From assembly GCF_000208385.1 (NCBI RefSeq), contig NC_015436.1:558001-622000 (forward strand): a stretch of DNA of 64,000 nt. Direction: 5' to 3'. The DNA is from Parasphaerochaeta coccoides DSM 17374. Lineage in GTDB: Bacteria > Spirochaetota > Spirochaetia > Sphaerochaetales > Sphaerochaetaceae. Position 1 is the stretch's first letter. Each line of letters starts with the position of its first letter. The notes beneath the pieces are model-generated. The model saw nothing but the letters and a program-made list of their open reading frames with translations, was not told the origin of the DNA and did not search any database. Shown piece by piece: positions 61,806 to 64,000 of this stretch. The position numbers and the translations under genes were made by a program.

Positions 61806-62362
61806 CTGAAAAGATTAAGACTGTGCTTATAGTCACCATATCCTTTGTCGTTGCTTGTTTTCTTCTTGCAGGACTCAATGCCATTACCGCGCCGATTGTC
61901 TCTGCCGCTGCGTCATCACAGGAGCAGGCAGACTACATTGGGGTTGCGTCAGGAAACAGTCTGGGACTGAAGGAAGCGGTGGAAGGCGTTGCCTCGGTAA
62001 ACTATCGCCTGGAGATGAAGGATGTGAACGGAAAACATGTGGGCTGGGTGCTCGACCTTACAGGTAGCGGCTTCGGCGGACCAATGCGCATCGTTGCAAG
62101 CTATGACCTTTCCGGAGCCATCATCGCTGGTACGATACTGGAGAATACCGAAACACCCGGTATCGGGACACGGAGCCAGGAGCCTGGGTATTTCGATATG
62201 TTCACAGGAACAGGAGGTCAGGTTCCCGTACCCGTTTCCGCAGCCAGGCTCAGTGCAGGTCATGTACAGACAATGAGTGGTGCGACGATTACTTTTACTG
62301 GCATTGCCCGCGCACTTGCAGCAGGTTCCGACTATATCAAGAGTCTGGGAGGTACAAGGTGA
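61802..62362 (+). CDS. rnfG: Rnf complex subunit RnfG
   Basis: 186 residues with one N-terminal membrane anchor (residues 7-30) and a periplasmic FMN-binding domain. The covalent-flavin motif is TMSGATITFTG with Thr162 as the probable attachment residue. GYFDMFTG and NTETPGIG are typical. ATGA overlaps on both sides. Confidence 0.93.
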   Translation: MTEKIKTVLIVTISFVVACFLLAGLNAITAPIVSAAASSQEQADYIGVASGNSLGLKEAVEGVASVNYRLEMKDVNGKHVGWVLDLTGSGFGGPMRIVASYDLSGAIIAGTILENTETPGIGTRSQEPGYFDMFTGTGGQVPVPVSAARLSAGHVQTMSGATITFTGIARALAAGSDYIKSLGGTR

Positions 62363-62997
62363 TGAAATTCACAACATATGAGCAAGACGGACAGACATCA
62401 ATGCCAGCAGTATGCCTTGCTCTGGGCATATGCACTGCGCTGGAAGCTGCTGCCGCCGTCAATTCCGCCATTGTCCTTGGACTTCTTCTGTTGTCAATCA
62501 TGATGCTTTCTTCTCTTGTCACATCGTTCCTGCGGAAGGTCATAACTTCTGATGCCGCTCTTTTGGTGCCGCTCATCGTCATTGCTACCTTCACATCCGC
62601 CGCATCCCTTTTGCTTCAGGCTTTTGCTCCCGCGTTGCATGGGACATTGGGAATTTCGCTTCCTTTGCTGACAGTGAACGCTCTTATTCTCAGTCGGATA
62701 CATGGTTTTGCCCGTGGACATGGAGTTATAGCTTCAATGCGTGACAGCCTCCTGAGCGGGCTTGGTTTTCTGGGGAGTCTGACAGTCATAGCCCTGGTCA
62801 GGGAAGTACTGGGGAAGGGGACTGTCACCCTCTTTCCCATAGGGGATTGGAACGGTGTCATCACGCTGCCTTTTATTTCCTCCGCGCCCATCAAGGTTGC
62901 AGTGAGTATGGCAGGAGGTCTGATGGTGCTGGGCATGTTCATGGCATTCCATTCCGTTGTCTTGGCTAATCGGGCAGAGAAGGAGAAAACAGCATGA
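62359..62997 (+). CDS. rnfE: Rnf complex subunit RnfE, one membrane cysteine replaced
   Basis: 212 residues with six membrane segments. It aligns by eye with RnfE/NqrD: CLALGICTALEAA keeps the first conserved cysteine (Cys25), but the second, normally in a TNC or VNC sequence, is Ala108 (LLTVNALILSRIHGFA). In well-studied Rnf/Nqr complexes these cysteines bind a shared intramembrane 2Fe-2S cluster. Overlaps rnfG and rnfA by ATGA. Confidence 0.87.
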   Translation: MMKFTTYEQDGQTSMPAVCLALGICTALEAAAAVNSAIVLGLLLLSIMMLSSLVTSFLRKVITSDAALLVPLIVIATFTSAASLLLQAFAPALHGTLGISLPLLTVNALILSRIHGFARGHGVIASMRDSLLSGLGFLGSLTVIALVREVLGKGTVTLFPIGDWNGVITLPFISSAPIKVAVSMAGGLMVLGMFMAFHSVVLANRAEKEKTA

Positions 62998-63584
62998 GTT
63001 ACATTGGCATACTTATTACCTATATCCTTGTCAGCAATCTTGTCCTTGTCCACGGGCTAGGAATTGGGACGCTTGCGGCTCCTTGCCCCACACGCACAAA
63101 GACTTCCGTGGCTGCTTTGATAGCAGTTTCAACTGTCCTTTCCGGCATCTTGGGCTGGATAGTCAGAACTGTCATTCTGCTTCCTTTGAAAGCGGATTAC
63201 TTGTCCGTGCTGGTCTCTGTCATGATTGTGGCAGGCATCGGCATGGCGGTGTTGGCTGTTGTCAGGGCATATGCGCCGGAATTTCATGAAGACGTCAAGG
63301 CGTTTGCTCCCCATGTCCTGACTGATGGCATAGTCATGGGACTGCTCCTGATTATTGCTATGGAAGGTTATGGTTTTGGTCAGGCTCTCTTTGCGTCGGC
63401 AGGGACAGGACTGGGCTTTCTTTTGGTTGCCGTTCTCCTGGGGAATATCCATGAACGCCTGCTTCTTCATCCTGTAAGGAAATCTTTTTCCGGTCTTCCC
63501 ATCTTGTTCGTTTCGTTGGGACTGATGGCTTTGGTATTTTCTGCGGTTGATTCCACGCTTCTCACGAATCTAAATCTCATGTAA
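62994..63584 (+). CDS. rnfA: Rnf complex subunit RnfA, both membrane cysteines absent
   Basis: 196 residues with six membrane segments. Relationship to RnfA is clear from ILVSNLVLVHGLGIGTL and LLVAVLLGNIHERL. The two family cysteines are missing: the LGxC position is Gly25 and the TNC position is Gly112 (VLTDGIVMG). A single unrelated Cys31 is present (APCPTRTKTS). No rnfB follows; the next gene is unrelated. Confidence 0.85.
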   Translation: MSYIGILITYILVSNLVLVHGLGIGTLAAPCPTRTKTSVAALIAVSTVLSGILGWIVRTVILLPLKADYLSVLVSVMIVAGIGMAVLAVVRAYAPEFHEDVKAFAPHVLTDGIVMGLLLIIAMEGYGFGQALFASAGTGLGFLLVAVLLGNIHERLLLHPVRKSFSGLPILFVSLGLMALVFSAVDSTLLTNLNLM

Positions 63585-63852
63585 CACTGTAGTAGGTTCA
63601 TGATAGCTGCCTTGACGGATATTTTTCAGAATTATATTCGTCCAATTGTATGCGATTGAATGATTGAAACAGACGAGCAGAGCAAAAAAAGAAGCATTGG
63701 CAAATTTCACTTTTACACTATCCTCCGGATGGCGTTGCATAGCTTCAGGAAAAAGTATAGTTTGTTCCAAACACAGTCGGGTAGTATCGACTTCCGGCTT
63801 TCTGTGGATTATGCTTGTGTTTAGACTTTCTTTGTAGAGGAGCCTTCCGTCC
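63585..63852. other. Non-coding gap after rnfA
   Basis: 268 bases with no convincing gene or terminator on the plus strand. A TTGACG box at about 63613 with a TATTCG 17 bases later is a weak promoter candidate. The minus strand has a 96-codon open frame without a ribosome site. Importantly, no rnfB is present here. Confidence 0.5.
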
Positions 63853-64000
63853 ATGTTCATTGGCGCATACAGTCAGATTCCCCATGGTTCTTCACCCCAG
63901 GCATTCAAGAGGGTGGTGGACTGTGCGCTGAAGCCCCTCCTTACTCATCTGTATCAGAAGCCTTGGGTACGGCTGCATCTTTATCTTTCCGGTGCATTGC
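63853..64000 (+). CDS. Probable GH57-type glycoside hydrolase, 3' end beyond window
   Basis: The first 49 codons are visible. The sequence GAYSQIPHGSSPQAFKRV and then WVRLHLYLSGAL resembles the opening of family 57 glycoside hydrolases, where a strand with a HxP-type turn is followed by a strand ending YSG. GAGGAG lies 10 bases upstream of the ATG. Too short for certainty; it could also be another (beta/alpha)7-barrel hydrolase. Confidence 0.5.
   Translation, partial: MFIGAYSQIPHGSSPQAFKRVVDCALKPLLTHLYQKPWVRLHLYLSGAL

Noticed and set aside
63570-63860. 96-codon minus-strand open frame after rnfA
   Set aside because: No ribosome site, overlaps the end of rnfA and the start of the next gene, and the translation resembles no family I know; probably chance.

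Overview
The window looks like a chromosome segment of a free-living or gut-type anaerobic spirochaete, most like the Sphaerochaeta/Treponema group. The support is a BpuR/DUF3276 protein, an RnfCDGEA-type operon, a short SMC, LplABC-type sugar transport without its own ATPase, and fermentative core genes. This assignment rests on recognising protein families by eye; no database search was run. Most of the window is densely packed housekeeping DNA with stop/start overlaps (TAATG, ATGA), intrinsic terminators and clear Shine-Dalgarno sites.

Layout. 1-11.7 kb is core: pgk (cut by the left edge), tpiA, secG, a flavodoxin-like protein, a SurA-like parvulin, nusB, map, a phosphoribosyltransferase, a divergent lipoprotein/outer-membrane-protein pair, folD-miaB, an SDR and a sirtuin. 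A tRNA-Gly(TCC) with its own promoter and terminator follows at 11.8 kb.

11.9-28.0 kb is an accessory island in three composition blocks. An AT-rich block (12.0-16.35 kb) carries an AbgB-like M20 amidohydrolase with two pairs of membrane proteins (YjiH/YjiG-like and DUF5058 plus partner). A GC-rich block (16.4-26.8 kb) carries a LacI-controlled carbohydrate/phosphoester cassette: LplABC-like uptake, a GH13_18 phosphorylase, a GH172 (DUF2961) glycosidase, a metallo-beta-lactamase-fold lipoprotein, a PHP phosphoesterase and an alkaline-phosphatase-superfamily enzyme. A second AT-rich block (26.9-28.0 kb) carries a GntR regulator. Near-identical 16-bp direct repeats (15/16) sit exactly at the two composition junctions. 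This suggests that the GC-rich cassette was inserted into an older AT-rich unit and separated the GntR gene from the amidohydrolase operon.

28-59 kb returns to core: metE-metF, a LysR regulator with a Pr6Pr membrane protein, bpuR-like, rnhB, smc, the ffh-rpsP-khpA-rimM-trmD-rplS operon, yraN-unknown-coaD-rpmF-acpP-rnc, cca, ileS and a lipoprotein, a cysteine desulfurase-thiI pair, aroB, a DEAH helicase with hisS, pcnB, and a P-loop/Asp23-like fusion. 59.1-63.6 kb is an Rnf-type operon (rnfC-D-G-E-A). The window ends in the start of a probable GH57 glycoside hydrolase.

Most unusual items: the Rnf operon has no rnfB after rnfA and lacks three of the four membrane cysteines expected in RnfA/RnfE, and its RnfD has a 13-copy hexapeptide repeat just before the predicted flavinylation threonine. 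The SMC has no recognisable hinge domain. A nested inverted repeat lies between rnc and cca. The mosaic island carries two poorly characterised uptake/hydrolysis systems.
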